Assembly: GCA_014607495.2 (NCBI GenBank)
Contig: CP053163.1
Location: forward strand, 7,792,716-7,856,715
Length of the DNA: 64,000 nt
Direction: 5' to 3'
From: Carposina sasakii
Taxonomy: Eukaryota > Arthropoda > Insecta > Lepidoptera > Carposinidae
The translations under genes were made by a program, and so were the position numbers. The notes beneath the pieces are model-generated. The model searched no databases, was not told the origin of the DNA, and saw nothing but the letters and a program-made list of their open reading frames with translations. Of the stretch, positions 40,921 to 52,650 are shown one piece after another. Each line of letters opens with the position of its first letter. Positions within the stretch are counted from its first letter, which is position 1.

Positions 40921-42264
40921 TTTTATTTTTGTTTGCAAAATACAATTAAATTAAATTAATTAATTTATTAATAAGTAATATAGGTATGTTAAAAAATCAT
41001 TCATACAATAGAACACATTACCTGCATCATAGTTATATTTATGTATGAAATTCATCCAATGCAACAAGTATTAGGAAGTTTTGAATAAAACGAATTAATG
41101 GTAGATATCAAAGATTTATTTTATATATCACAAAAAATAGTATCCGATACATATGTGAAATGGGACCAATTTACTCATGTAGATCGCATTTAAAAAGGCT
41201 TTTAGGTAAGTCAATATGTTAAAATGTTACAAGTAGTAACTTAACAAATTTTAATATTAAGATTATTATGTAAAAAAATGCCGTTTCATTTAGGTAAATT
41301 GCTGTATGTTAAATATAAATAGTAGGTGTTTTTTAAAAATAAAGGGTTAACAGGTATGTATAATGTGCATTCGCAATATTAGCTGTGCATAAATAAAAAA
41401 AACTTTATTTAAAGATAAATAGCGGTATGCGTATGCCACAAATATAAATTGCAGTTTGATTAGCAATATTCTCATTTGAGGATTTTGCTGTGCAGTCAGT
41501 AATTTTGATACGAATTCCAATTATTTGTGACTATAAAAAATCATTTTATTTGATGTGCGTTTAAATACTATACAATTAAATTAAATGATTTTTCTTACTA
41601 ATCCTCTACACTCCCCAAGAAATATATATGTACTATTCCACCTCATCTGTTACCATCAAACTGTCAATCGGAGAGCTAAAATATGAAATGAGTTTAAAAA
41701 TATCAAAAAAGTTTTAGTAGCCAAAAGTGAAAACAAGTGAGCAAAAACAACAAAATTATAGCAGGTAGGTAGGTTCTCACTCACTTTTCTTCAAACATTA
41801 CAGGTGGTATTAGTTCGGTATAAACTTTGACGGGCGACTCCAAGACTTTTTGTTCGGCACAATTTGTTTGAATTCTATAAACAAAATATTGTAGAAGGAA
41901 CTGCTGCCGAAGATGCTACGTAGTAAGTAAAGATGGGTCGGATTAGGTAAAAATCGTACCTGTTCGACCTAATACATACTAATATTTATGCAATATGGCC
42001 GTTCCATTACTGTGATCCATTACGTATTAGATAAATACGTAGAATCTTTATTCGATGAATATTTAGTATCGGTTTTCGGTGAATGATCCATTATCTAATA
42101 AATACCTACGTAGAAAGAATAGTTGTGGAAATAGAAAATATCGTGACAATAGCGAAATGCATTTTTTATATTAGGTTAAATTTTTAATATTTAGTTAAAT
42201 TGTTTTTAGTTTGTGTCACATATTTTGTTTAAATAAAGGATTTTAATTTTGTAAAAAAAAAATG
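40921..42264. other. No gene recognised
   Basis: Strongly AT-rich; nothing seen except a poly(A)-like run near 42255, which may be the tail of the minus-strand SINE that follows. Confidence 0.4.
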
Positions 42265-42360
42265 AAAAAAAAAGTCTTGTCTGTACCCGGATACGAACCA
42301 CGAATATCTGATTTTCGACTCCGCCGATGTAACCGCTGGGCTATTATAAACTTGATAGAG
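42265..42360 (-). repeat. tRNA-like SINE head
   Basis: Minus strand reads TAGCCCAGCGGTTACATCGG (A box) and GTGGTTCGTATCCGGG (B box), then a T-rich tail. Confidence 0.5.
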
Positions 42361-42504
42361 ACGGTGAAAATTATCTTCATATTCTAATGATATTGTAGTA
42401 TTTTTGCTAAATAATAAAATTGAAACTTATAGTCTATGCCTTACGGTTGATTTCTCATAATAAGATGATATTTTATGCGATACCTAATACCTAATGTCGT
42501 CTTG

Positions 42505-42960
42505 TATCTGAATGCTGGGCCGTTAAGAAGAAGGATAAAAATCAATTCCATGTAAGCAAGATGAGAATGTTGAGATGGATGTGTGGAGTTACAAGAATGG
42601 ATAAAATAAGAAATGTGTATATAAGAGGAAGTTTGAAAGTTGCGCCGATCACAGACAAGTTACGAAGTAACCGTCTGTCTTGGTACGGGCATGTAAAGCT
42701 ATATTATGAGTCTATGATGTAAAGCGACGGGATGAAAGGCATATTTTACAGAGAGCTTTGTGCATGAGTGTGGATGGATATAAAGAAGAGGTAGACCAAA
42801 GAAATGTTGGATGGACTGTGTGAGGGAGGATATGCGTGTACTGGGAGTGAGCCATGAGATGACGGATAATAGGGATGAATGGAAGAAAAGTACATATTGT
42901 GCCGACCCCAAATAAATGGGAACAGGGCAGGAAGATGATGATGACCTAATCACGTTGTAT
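42505..42960 (+). pseudogene. RTE-type LINE, C-terminal remnant (best copy)
   Basis: Frames give MRMLRWMCGVTRMDKIRNVY, then IRGSLKVAPITDKLRSNRLS-WYGHV, RRGRPKKCWMDCVREDMRVL and ADPK, the conserved C-terminal blocks of RTE-like proteins. It ends in a GATGATGATGA run near 42938, the same short tail type as family A. An internal insertion or shift near 42702 breaks the frame. The minus-strand open frame at 42699-42953 is a by-product. Confidence 0.7.
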
Positions 42961-43304
42961 TAGGTACCGACTAGTATTGAAAAATACGTAATCCACATAC
43001 CTATTCCAATATTTATGCCTCACCTGTAGTAGTAAGTAAGTTCCTTAGGTGAGTGAAAGATATTGTACCTACATATACTCGTAAATGTATATAAAATTTG
43101 TGTATGTGCTTCATGTGTAAAGCAGTGCGCTTATAGAATACTTCTCATGCTGTGTGTGTGATTTCGGAACTAATTTCTTTTGTAGACTTTTACATAGATA
43201 AACAAAGCAACTAGCGCCATCGTTCAAAGGAATTCTACCAATTTATAAAGGTGAAAGTTTGTATGTGTGTGAGTGTGTATGTTTGTTACTTCATGACGCA
43301 AAAT

Positions 43305-43440
43305 CCTGAAATGTATGGAACAGCTGATTTTTTTCACTATATCGGAGTTGGCCCCATAGTGAAAGTTGTTTCTTTTTACTTTCCTAGTTTCGTGTCAAAG
43401 GCAAATCACTAATTTCGGAAAGACCTTATATTAGCTTAGG
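43305..43440 (+). repeat. Repeat W, copy 1
   Basis: TGTATGGAACAGCTGATTTT, CCCATAGTGAAAGTTGTTTC, CCTAGTTTCGTGTCAAA and AAGACCTTATA match 51815-51906 apart from a segment absent there. Identity unknown. Confidence 0.5.
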
Positions 43441-43459
43441 TACGTATCAGAATAACACA

Positions 43460-43530
43460 TTATACTTTTTATCCCGGGTAAATATTTTATCCCGTAATTT
43501 CGACATTTTGTTTTTTCTGCTGTCCATTAT
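43460..43530 (-). repeat. SINE-like repeat, family B, fragment
   Basis: Minus-strand TGTCGAAATTACGGGATAAA and CCCGGGATAAAAAG, without the GC-rich head. Confidence 0.45.
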
Positions 43531-43591
43531 AAAATGCATTCTCAGCACTAAACTTTACATACTTACTAATTATGATTATAGCTACTTACAC

Positions 43592-43678
43592 CTTTGATTC
43601 TCTCCCCTTTTTAGAAAATTCTCTCCAACGTTGAGCCATCTTCCTTTTGGAAACATATTTTTTAGTTTTATTTCCCAT
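43592..43678 (-). CDS. Candidate first coding exon of an unidentified gene
   Basis: An ATG at 43678 opens 29 codons encoding a strongly basic peptide that starts MGNKTKKYVSKRKMAQRWRE. The exon ends ...TCAAAG, followed by GTGTAAGT, which offers two overlapping donors; unspliced, the frame would stop one codon later. About 110 bp upstream is a GC-rich patch with an Inr-like TCAGTA. I do not recognise the peptide and could not find a following exon in the window. It could be a host gene start or the first exon of another transposon gene. Confidence 0.35.
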
Positions 43679-43754
43679 TAGTCCGAACTCAATCGAGTAA
43701 TACCTACACCACAAGATAATAAAAAATGCCACTGCCGTGGGCGAAAGCGACATA

Positions 43755-43790
43755 GACCCTACGTCGTCGGCGCACAGCGCGGTACTGAGC
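43755..43790 (-). promoter_or_regulatory. Candidate core promoter for the 43678 exon
   Basis: Minus-strand TCAGTA puts +1 at 43786. At +28 to +32 the sequence is GGGTC, matching RGWYV at four of five positions. The interval between is GC-rich (CCGCGCTGTGCGCCGACGAC) within an AT-rich setting. Confidence 0.3.
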
Positions 43791-43928
43791 GTCAGCGGGC
43801 ACGAAGTTACTATTTAACGCTTTTCTGTAAGCATTAGAGTAGAATATCGCTTGCACGCTAAACAACTGATTGAGCTCAGAAGTAAAGGGCGTAAGTCTCA
43901 AAAAGATTTTTATTAATTGTGTGTTCAA

Positions 43929-45289
43929 TTATGATTGTTTTTTAATTTTGGCTTTACAAAAGTTTACTATCATTATTATCTTGATATCCGAATTTATTTT
44001 AAATGCCTACCTCATGTAATAGCCGAAATAAAAGTAAAAATGACTAAAAAACATGTCGATTTCAAAAAACAAAACTATCGAGCGAAAATCATTAAATCAT
44101 GTTTTTGGCTTTACATGACATAGTTAAGGGTACTAAGAATATAGTGTAATAGTCTCACATTAAACAAACATGCACCCGTTTCAGCATATTTCATCAAAAA
44201 GATGCTAAATAAGGTCTGCCTCCTCTTAACTCTCGATAGAGCCCTCGACTTTGAGTCCATTTTCCGGTGATTTTCGCTTAGTATTGGAAAAGTTTTAAAT
44301 TTCTAGTTTTGACTAGTTCAGTGTATCAGAGTTGAAAGTGGACATGATTGGTTTTGGAGTTTAATACAACTAATACTAAAATATATAAATTACACTGTTT
44401 TTAAATGGAGATAGGTAGTTATTATCTCTTACTTTTTTTGATCTGCGAAATGCAGCTAGTGATTTCCAGGGACTTACCATAAAATTCATTTTTAGATACT
44501 ATACCCTTCTCTGCCATAATCCACGGCGAAACTCATATATTTCATAACAATAATTGTTTCTATTGATAACTATTTATAGATTAACCCCTTTACAGAGACG
44601 AGCCTATACATCACCAAGGAAACCTACGTGTAGTAGGATGTATAATTAACTGACTATATTCTGTGGTAATACAACATTGTGTAGGTTTCCAGAGTTCCTC
44701 AAACTATTTTAGCTATACTTTTGAATCATGAGTTCATGACTAAGCTCTGCGGATAATTATTACCTATAGGCAGAGAGGAGGCGCTGTAAAAGCAAAAGAA
44801 AGCAAGGAATTGAATTAAAGAAATGCAGTTCATCTTGCAGATACCTATAAAAATATTGTCTTTTATGACGTTAAGTCAAAGCATGCACGTTCTTAGTCCT
44901 TTGAACAATAAGTCGTATGCAAAAATAAAGACGTTGTTAATATTCATTGCTGTAGAAAATCGGATGATAAAAGTTATAAAAACTTGGTAGTTTTGGACCC
45001 ACAAAAAAATACAATCAAGTGATTTTCTTTATAAAACGAGCCATATTAGCTTGATGCTTTCAGTGCGCTACAACTACAACAGTTTGAGAAACACTAGCCT
45101 AGTAGATTAGTTTACCACCTCAACTGGATCCGGGCCAACCGCATTTGCGGATCGGATTCGAGGTGCACCTTTCTGAATAATGAATGGGAAATCGACCAAG
45201 CTTCGGAGAATTTCTTGAGCTGCGCTACACTAATGATGCATAGTAAACGTGATATGGGCGATTAATACGTGCAAATTTATATAAAACTT
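43929..45289. other. No gene recognised
   Basis: AT-rich; nothing seen. Confidence 0.4.
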
Positions 45290-45655
45290 GTATGCGTATA
45301 CACACATATACAGGCTGTATTCCTGAAACTGGCCGCTTGGTGCCGGCAGGATAGAATTCGTACCACCCCATGTCTGCCCGTGGGTATCGTACGAGGCGAT
45401 TAAGGGTTTCCGGGAGGTGGGCAGCAGCGCCTCCAGTGTTGACAACATAGGACATACAAACTGCGGTCACCAACCCGCCTGCCCAGCGTAGTGACTATGG
45501 GCAAATACCCCCCATGGCAGTCTTATGGCATACCCTACGGGAGGCCTACGTCCAGCAGTGGACTGCAATAGGCTGATGATGATGATGATGATTCCTGAAA
45601 TGGGGTAGCTAAAACTGCACGATCATGAAAGCCCACAGCCTCGTTTACCACAGCG
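45290..45655 (+). repeat. Family C repeat split by a family A insertion
   Basis: The 5' piece (about 45290-45328: ACACACATATACAGGCTGTA) and the 3' piece (45591-45655: ATGGGGTAGCTAAAACTGCA and on) join at the duplicated ATTCCTGAAA. Confidence 0.6.
45329..45590 (+). mobile_element. SINE-like family A, complete copy with 10-bp TSD
   Basis: 262 bp from CTGGCCGCTTGGTGCCGGCA to a (GATGAT)n tail. ATTCCTGAAA occurs immediately before (45319-45328) and after (45591-45600), an exact 10-bp target duplication. This defines the true ends and orientation of the family. The variable duplication length and microsatellite tail point to target-primed reverse transcription with an RTE-type partner. The overlapping open frames inside are by-products. 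Confidence 0.85.
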
Positions 45656-46212
45656 TAAATCATCATTTATATGGTTTACTGTGGGGTAAGCACAAACCTT
45701 TTTACGCGGCGTAACGCTAGCGGCTCGCTAGCAAAATCTATGAAATTTGACATTTGGACGATAGCGTTACGTACTATCGAGAGGTTCGTGCTTACCCCTC
45801 TGAATTAATAATGCAATAACAAGTAAATTGAGGATTATTATGCAATCAAGTAGATACGAGTATTGCTTCGAAAAGAGATCTAACAATTGCACAAAAATAT
45901 AATTTAATAAGTATTCGACCAGTCGAACAGAAATTCCCTTTTTATATGAACACGTATTTATAGTTGTGCTATATTTCGGTTAAGGTAATGGGCTTGTGTG
46001 CGGCAATTTCACTCTGGGACGAAGAGACAAATGGTCCATGAAATGTTGTGGCTAAGTAAGTCCTGACACACATGTCCCGACATTTGTCAAAACTTCCACA
46101 GAGTTCCGTACATACTTGGCTATTTATCAGACACATTAATTTGCAAACACACACGAAAGCCGAATGTATAGGAAAATATGGTTTATAGTTTACTAGAAAA
46201 GCGATGCTGTCA
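45656..46212. other. No gene recognised
   Basis: AT-rich with a short GC-richer palindromic patch near 45700-45735 (TTACGCGGCGTAACGCTAGC). No conserved frame. Confidence 0.4.
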
Positions 46213-46214
46213 TA

Positions 46215-46474
46215 CAGGGTGTAAAAAGACAACGTTATTCTTTTAATATCTCATCTTCTTTGTAATGTTAATAATTTCGTTTTTTTTTCTATGGTATGTG
46301 CCAAGCCAATTAAAAAAATGTTAACCGATTCCAATGGATTTATGTGAAAAATGCTAATATTAATATAAAGACCTCAAAAGACCTCAATGTCTTGGAAATT
46401 TCAATGTCGTAATGTCTTGATGTTACAAAGAATACGAGGTATTAAAAGAACAACGTTGTCTTTTTAACACCCGG
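46215..46474. mobile_element. Foldback MITE, family G (TA duplication)
   Basis: 260 bp. The left end CAGGGTGTAAAAAGACAACG is matched by the right end (minus strand CCGGGTGTTAAAAAGACAAC); TA flanks at 46213-46214 and 46475-46476. Inversion continues inward through TTCTTTTAATA. A fragment is at 53954-54030. Confidence 0.75.
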
Positions 46475-46704
46475 TATAGCGTACCGAATTAAAGCAAAAA
46501 AGCGGGTGGGGCTGTGTCGGGGCACACGGCCGTTGGTTTTAACGTGAAACGTCTATGTTAGCGAATCGCTTTTAAAGTAAAAGATTGAAATGAAAACAAG
46601 ATGGACGCTGTTTTAAGTATTTTAATAAAAAAAGAACAGGTACGTAATAGAAACATAAAATACATAGCAAATGTTTATATATTTATTGTCACTTTCTGGT
46701 TATT

Positions 46705-46915
46705 TTAAATAGCAGCCGCCCACGACTTCGTCCGCGTGAGGGGGCGTTGTACCCGTGCGAAGCCGGGCAGGTTGTTGTATAGACTGTAGCCTTCCTTGGT
46801 AAATGGGCTATCTAACACTGAAAGAATTTTTCAAATCAGACCAGTAGTTCCTGAGATTAGCGCGTTCAAACAAACAAACAAACAAACTCTTCAGCTTTAT
46901 AATATTAGTATAGAT
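46705..46915 (+). repeat. SINE-like repeat related to family B
   Basis: CAGCCGCCCACGACTTCGTC, TACCCGTGCGAAGCCGGGC and AAATCAGACCAGTAGTTCC, then (CAAA)n and a TATAATATTAGTATAGAT end. Confidence 0.7.
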
Positions 46916-49900
46916 ATAAATACTGTCCAAATTACACTTATTTTTGTATAAATCAATCGGTTCAAATAAACTTGACAAACACACGAAAGAATCACCACGC
47001 TATAAAGTCGGAGTCACGAGTTACACTGAATAGAAACAAGCATGAGCGCCGGTTTCGCACAGTTATCGCAGTATCCCTCCCCCGCCGCCCCGCTTGACCC
47101 CGACACGAACTCAATGTCATAACAGCGAGCTGACTATATAAGTGAAATATTTACACCACATTTTTGTTTCTAAGACCAATAGTTTTTTAATTATTAAGGT
47201 ACGATGATATAGACCTTTTCGTTACGGTCCAGTTTTTAAACCTGGTACCCGTATGTGTCGGCGCGATTTTAAAGACGTTTCACGTCAAAAATTGAAAGAA
47301 AAAAGTGTTTACAATATTTTCGAAGCCGATATGTGAAAAACTCCTACACAGTCGCTAAATGACAGCATCAACATCCTAGGAAACCATAGCGTGCGTCAAA
47401 TTTACATTCAAATATATTTCCCGATAGTTTAAAAGTTGGATCTGGCGAATAAACTCATTTGTACATTACATTAGTTTATTCTACTGGTCGCTGCCGTCAG
47501 ACAAGCGCTCTATCTGCCTTATTCAAAAGAAAAATCTATTTTCTATACTCCTAATTTTTTAATTAATTCGCATGATCTTGTTTTGTTTAGCACAATGGCG
47601 ATGATGTATTTTTTTATTTACTCGTGTTTACAGAAAACTAATTTGAAAAATCTATGATGGATGGATTCAACTGAGTTTTAAAATATGCTGTCATAACAGA
47701 ATAGCCACTACTAATAAATATTCTATAACTTCACAGACATATTTTTACGTATTCAATCAATAATTTGCTAAGCTAACATTTGTCTTCGCTAAACTTTTAA
47801 TATGTAAATTCACTTTAACTTCTCATTCGTTCCCATTGTTCGAGTAATGCTTCCCGCATTCTAATAGAATTTAAGTGAAGTTTTAATTCAATTCGTCGTC
47901 TTCCATCCTTCGATCTAAAAGTTTTCCATTTTCTCATATATTTTTTATTGTATGCTGTGTGTTGCGACATTTTGCATGAGTACAAACTTTTTACAACAAA
48001 CCTCCATAAAATATATAAATAGTTTTACATTTCGTAATAAAACTGTGTTTTATTTTGTTTATGGGATATGGGAACTAATCGGCAGATATATGCTGAGGCT
48101 GACTAACTAGAACTTCTAGTTGTAATATCATTATTTACTAGTGCCTAACATTAGGGAAGTATTTAAAAATTTTAAATATGCATTTTTAAGCACTCGCTAG
48201 AATTATTTGTAAGTATAACACTTTTATTAATTTGAAGTGATCAAAGTCATTTATACTTATATCATTAACAAGCTTCAATTTAAAAAACCTTTTTTTAAAA
48301 CAAGCTTTTATTATTTGTTAATAAAATTAACTGATCGAATCAAAGGAGCCCAAACTCGATGGGGTTGCGTCGTTTAATTACGGAGTTCCTATGGCCACCT
48401 TCCACCTCCATCATCTATATCTATATCTATAGCTCTATGTCATAATAATATTGCATTGTCATCCGATTTATACAAGCATGCAAAATTTCGGCTAAATCGG
48501 AAACCAGGAAGTGGATCAAACTTGCAAGATTTGGTTACAGAAAACGGGACAAGTGAAAATAAATAACAGCTTATAAAAACGAGACGAATCTTTTACAGAA
48601 AACTATTGTTCATGTCTCCGGTATAAAAAGAAACGTAAATTCCCTGTTCGTGGGCGTAATATTTACACAATGTGGTGTATTTCAGAGGAATTTAACTCGT
48701 ATTGCACATAAATAAATCTCATCCATCTTCAATTTGGCAAATTAATGTCTTCTCCTGATAGAAAACTATGTTTCAATGTTACAAGTTTCTCAGTTTTATT
48801 TATTTAAAATGTTAAGTGTGTTTGAAATGTAATTTGAAATAAACATAGATGTTTTGGTGTTTTCTAAATGTTTTGATATGTAGCAAACATACAATAAATT
48901 GGATGTTTTATTAGTTTCAGTTTCGAAGATATATGTCCAAACACTAAAAAATATGAGTATCTTCTAAGGGTCTATACAAAATTACAAAATAAATATAATG
49001 TCCCTAAAACCCAATGGTCCAACACTTGTATGAAAGGAATCCTCAGATTATACCAATACATACATTTTTATCCAGAATGTTTCTCTTGAAGTTGAAAAAA
49101 ATACGAGTGCATACATACATATAGGCACAAAGATAGATGCAGACAAAAGTTAGTTCCTCAAAATATGGCTGCTATGAATTCAATTTTATTGTGAATTTGA
49201 ATATATTGCTCATTGAGTTGTAAATACAACTGCAACCGAAATTTCAAACAAAATACAATAAAAAGTACGAAATTGTTTTAGGAGGATTGCGGTGATGGCT
49301 TTAACAAAAAGAATGACAGGTATGTCCAACTCGAAAAAAATAATTAAATGGGAGAACTAAGTGAGACGTAAATATTTCGTCTGAAAGTTACATTTCAAAT
49401 TAAAATCTAGCTCAAAATTAGACATTTGTATTTTGATCAAAATGCCTGCGTGATGCAAGAAGAGTTCTTTAGGTATAAGATAAAACAGTGATTTGGTTTT
49501 CTTGTTATCTCTCATTCGTGGGAATTCCACCTTATTTTTTATAATAAAATCTGTAAGGACATATAAAAGAGCAAGGTGTAATAAAGGTTCATTTTAAACA
49601 ACGTAACTCTAAACAATCTATCAGTAATTGCACACTGTACTGATGGATACGAGTACATAGTTTTTTTTTATCGTAAACCTTGAGAATTCCATACTATTAT
49701 TGCAAACAAATTATGTTTATACTCGCAGAGAATAATCGATTTACTGTGTATTTTCTTAACATTTTCCATTCTAATTGCGGCCACTTACTGCGAATGTTGA
49801 TGTGAGTGATTGCGTTTGATCAACACCATGAAATTTGAAAACCACTGGCGCTATAATAAGGAACGTGCCAAATTGTTAATTATATCGGCTTCATACTCGT

Positions 49901-50020
49901 ATTGACTTTATATGAGCTCGATGCTGGCACAAAGAGCTGCAAATTGAATTGAATGAAAAAACAATTCGAACATAAACATTTCAAAATTTATCTTTGGTTT
50001 CGATATGTAACGTACAAATA
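46916..50020. other. No gene recognised
   Basis: About 3.1 kb, mostly AT-rich. At 47030-47150 is a GC-rich patch (CCCTCCCCCGCCGCCCCGC) followed by CTATATAAG at 47134-47142, a TATA-like box on the plus strand. No exon or splice pattern could be tied to it. The rest holds no recognised repeat. Confidence 0.4.
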
Positions 50021-50484
50021 CAGGGTGTTTGTGACAGCCAGGCAAATATTGATACCATGACTTCAGACCATGATTCTGAGGCGGAAAACACTGAAAATTT
50101 TCGCAGGAAAATTCCGATATTTTTTTTCATATTTTCAGGTAAAAAATTTTTTAGTTCGTTTAATTAGGCCTTTAATAATGACATAAAAATAAAATTTTAA
50201 CCAAAAGTAGATTTTCAGAAAAAATAGCACTCAAAAAATAAAAAAAAAACTGATCAACCCTAATGGAGAGTCACAATTGATCCAAAAAACAGAAATGGGT
50301 CACACAATAACTAATACGCCCATTTTATTAGTCACAGAATCACCCGATAATAGCGCGGAGAGCAAAGATTACTGAAAATCATATAAAAAATACATTTTCT
50401 GCGAGTAATAACACTGTCGTATAACTCAACAGAATGGTACTTGTTCAGCGTTTCAGTATTTGCCTGGCTGTCACCTACACCCTG
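50021..50484. mobile_element. Foldback MITE, family F, copy 2 (TA duplication)
   Basis: 464 bp, from CAGGGTGTTTGTGACAGCCA to the complement of CAGGGTGTAGGTGACAGCCA, flanked by TA at 50019-50020 and 50485-50486. It is alignable end to end with 36320-36793 with scattered differences. Confidence 0.8.
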
Positions 50485-50486
50485 TA

Positions 50487-51269
50487 TAATATGATAAATT
50501 CATAATATATCCTGGAAAATTGTTGGTGTTCTTACGACCTTTCTAGGATAAGTCGATATTATAATTTATTGCGCCATATTTTGAAATGTTTTATTAATAT
50601 TATATACGAGTATGTAAAAGTGTGTGAAAATGGATGTTTATAAGTTTCACAAAAAACAATGGACGCTAAGCTAATACGGCTTTTGATGAAAGCTACGGGC
50701 GGTCGCTACCAATAAATGGCGTAGTTATCTATAATACAATGTTAATAACTTATTTAATATCTAGATTTTCCCTACTTCTATTTTATTTAAAAATGAGTGA
50801 ATTCAGAAATAATGCGCTGTAGTATAATTTTGTATTAAGTTTTTCTTGAAATAAATAGTGTACTATACAATCTCATCAAATAACACTACACTCTGTAGTG
50901 TATTGTGACCCAGTTTGCTGAGGTTAGCACCATCTTGAGGTTTCACCATCCACTAGAATTTTAACGAGGATTTCGTACTTGACCGTTTTTCTTCATTATT
51001 AAGTTTTTTTTCTGTTAATTTTAATGAAGGTTTGGGCTAAGATATTATGAGGGTTTATAGGGGAGTAGATCACAATTAATTTTTATTTCGTTTGAGTGCC
51101 GTGGGAATTAAATTACTTTGACCAGAGAGCTGATAAATATTTATGAGAGGAAATACCTTTGAAAATTGTTTTACACTTAAATCATAGGTTTATTATAGTG
51201 AAAAAAAGATTGATGAGATACGGTTTCAGAGATTTATTTACTGAATCGAATTTTGGGAATGAGAGAGTT
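50487..51269. other. No gene recognised
   Basis: AT-rich; nothing seen. Confidence 0.4.
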
Positions 51270-51500
51270 GTGATGATGATGATGATCTCCGACCGTATTT
51301 CGGCCAAGGAGACCAATCTCTACGGAGATTGGCCAGGTAGGTACGCAGGAGATATTATAGTGCACAAGTGTATGCGCAAACACAGGTGCACTCTCTATTC
51401 CCTCACTCTCATAGTCCGATGGGACGGAAAACCGACACGACCGGAGAGAGATCAGGCGCAGGATCAACGGTTTTACGTGCTATCCGAGGCACGAGCTAAG
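51270..51500 (+). repeat. Interspersed repeat, family H, longest copy
   Basis: Starts with GATGATGATGATGATCTCCG, includes CGGAGATTGGCCAGGTAGGT and GACACGACCGGAGAGAGATC, and ends CCGAGGCACGAG. The 130-residue plus-strand frame (51159-51551) and the minus-strand frame over it are by-products of this repeat. Confidence 0.65.
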
Positions 51501-51814
51501 AGAATTGTATGCATTTATTATATTCTAAGGTTCATATTTTACTCTTGTTAACATTTTGATGATTGATGGCATGTAATAATCTATGACAGATTTAGCAATT
51601 TGAGATTAAAATCCTTTAGATAGATATACATGATGTTTTTTGTTGCCACCCTTAACGAAGGGTACGTACTCTATACATCAAATAAAGTAAGTATATGTCA
51701 AAAAAAAAAAATGCTGGGAAACTATGTAAATTTTTTGAAACACAACTTGACCAACTCCGAAATAGTAGAAAAAAAATCTGTTGTTCCATATATTTCAGTG
51801 CAGTAATTATTCGA

Positions 51815-51906
51815 GATTGTATGGAACAGCCCATAGTGAAAGTTGTTTCTTTTTACCTACCTAGTTTCGTGTCAAAATATAATCACAAATTTTGAAAAGA
51901 CCTTAT
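51815..51906 (+). repeat. Repeat W, copy 2
   Basis: GTATGGAACAGCCCATAGTG to AAAAGACCTTATA, matching 43305-43440; it ends where the TA-flanked MITE begins. Confidence 0.45.
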
Positions 51907-51907
51907 A

Positions 51908-52169
51908 CAGGGTGTAACAGAAAGGGTATGTTAAGCGAAAAGCTATGTAAATAGCCCACTAGCCCTATATCCTATTTCCAAAATTTGAGACTCGAAATCA
52001 CATTTTTATTTTTCAAGATTGTATGGACATTCCTGAGTTGTTTCGGAATTCTTCATACTATCTGGAAAAATAAAAATATGAATATGAGTCTGAAATTATG
52101 GAAATAGGTTCTCTAGAGTGGGCTATATACATAGCTTTTCGCTTAACATACCCCTTTTGTTACACCCTG
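51908..52169. mobile_element. Foldback MITE, family E (TA duplication)
   Basis: 262 bp. The left end CAGGGTGTAACAGAAAGGGT and the right end (minus strand CAGGGTGTAACAAAAGGGGT) match for about 50 bp, through TATGTTAAGCGAAAAGCTAT and TAGCCCA. Flanked by TA (51906-51907 and 52170-52171). A fragment of the left end is at 57553-57615. Confidence 0.8.
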
Positions 52170-52519
52170 TATATGATGTTTTTGTTTACTGATACACACT
52201 GACACATTAACTGATTATCGTTTGAAGTTCGTGAGGGCAAAACTGTCATATCGCATCATTGTCTGTGAGATGCTTGCAAAATTACTTTAGTTAATTAGTT
52301 GTTCTTTTGCATAATTATATTATAGGTATCATTGTCAAAATTTCAGAAAAGTACATTATAGTAGGTTGTATTGTAGAGATATCGCTTGATAGGGTTTCAA
52401 TGGTGCAATTTTAATGTGCTATAATTAACTGTATATATCTCTATCTCTATTTATATCTATATGTAAATCTTTAATAGTCAAATAGCTGGTGCTTCTGAAA
52501 GCACGTTTATGCTTTATAT

Positions 52520-52650
52520 GTTACTAGTGGACGCCTGCGACTTCATCCGCGTGGACGCCAACTGGTGAGCCAACGCGAGATATTTCGCATACTCCTTGCA
52601 TCATCATGATCATCAGCCTATTGCAGTCCACTGCTAGACGTAGGCCTCTT
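52520..52650. repeat. SINE fragments (families B and A)
   Basis: 52522-52556 is a family B head (AGTGGACGCCTGCGACTTCA). 52603-52650 is a minus-strand family A tail (CATCAGCCTATTGCAGTCCA). Confidence 0.5.

Noticed and set aside
43704..43928. 74-residue minus-strand open frame rich in Arg
   Set aside because: It lies over the GC-rich candidate promoter, upstream of a better-supported ATG at 43678, and resembles nothing.
47134..47142. CTATATAAG as a TATA box of a plus-strand gene
   Set aside because: The GC-rich patch upstream is suggestive, but there is no initiator near +1 and no exon, donor or frame downstream that I could link to it.
51159..51551. 130-residue plus-strand open frame with RWDGKPTRPERDQAQDQ
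   Set aside because: It is a translation of repeat family H, other copies of which (22676) are interrupted; not a gene.
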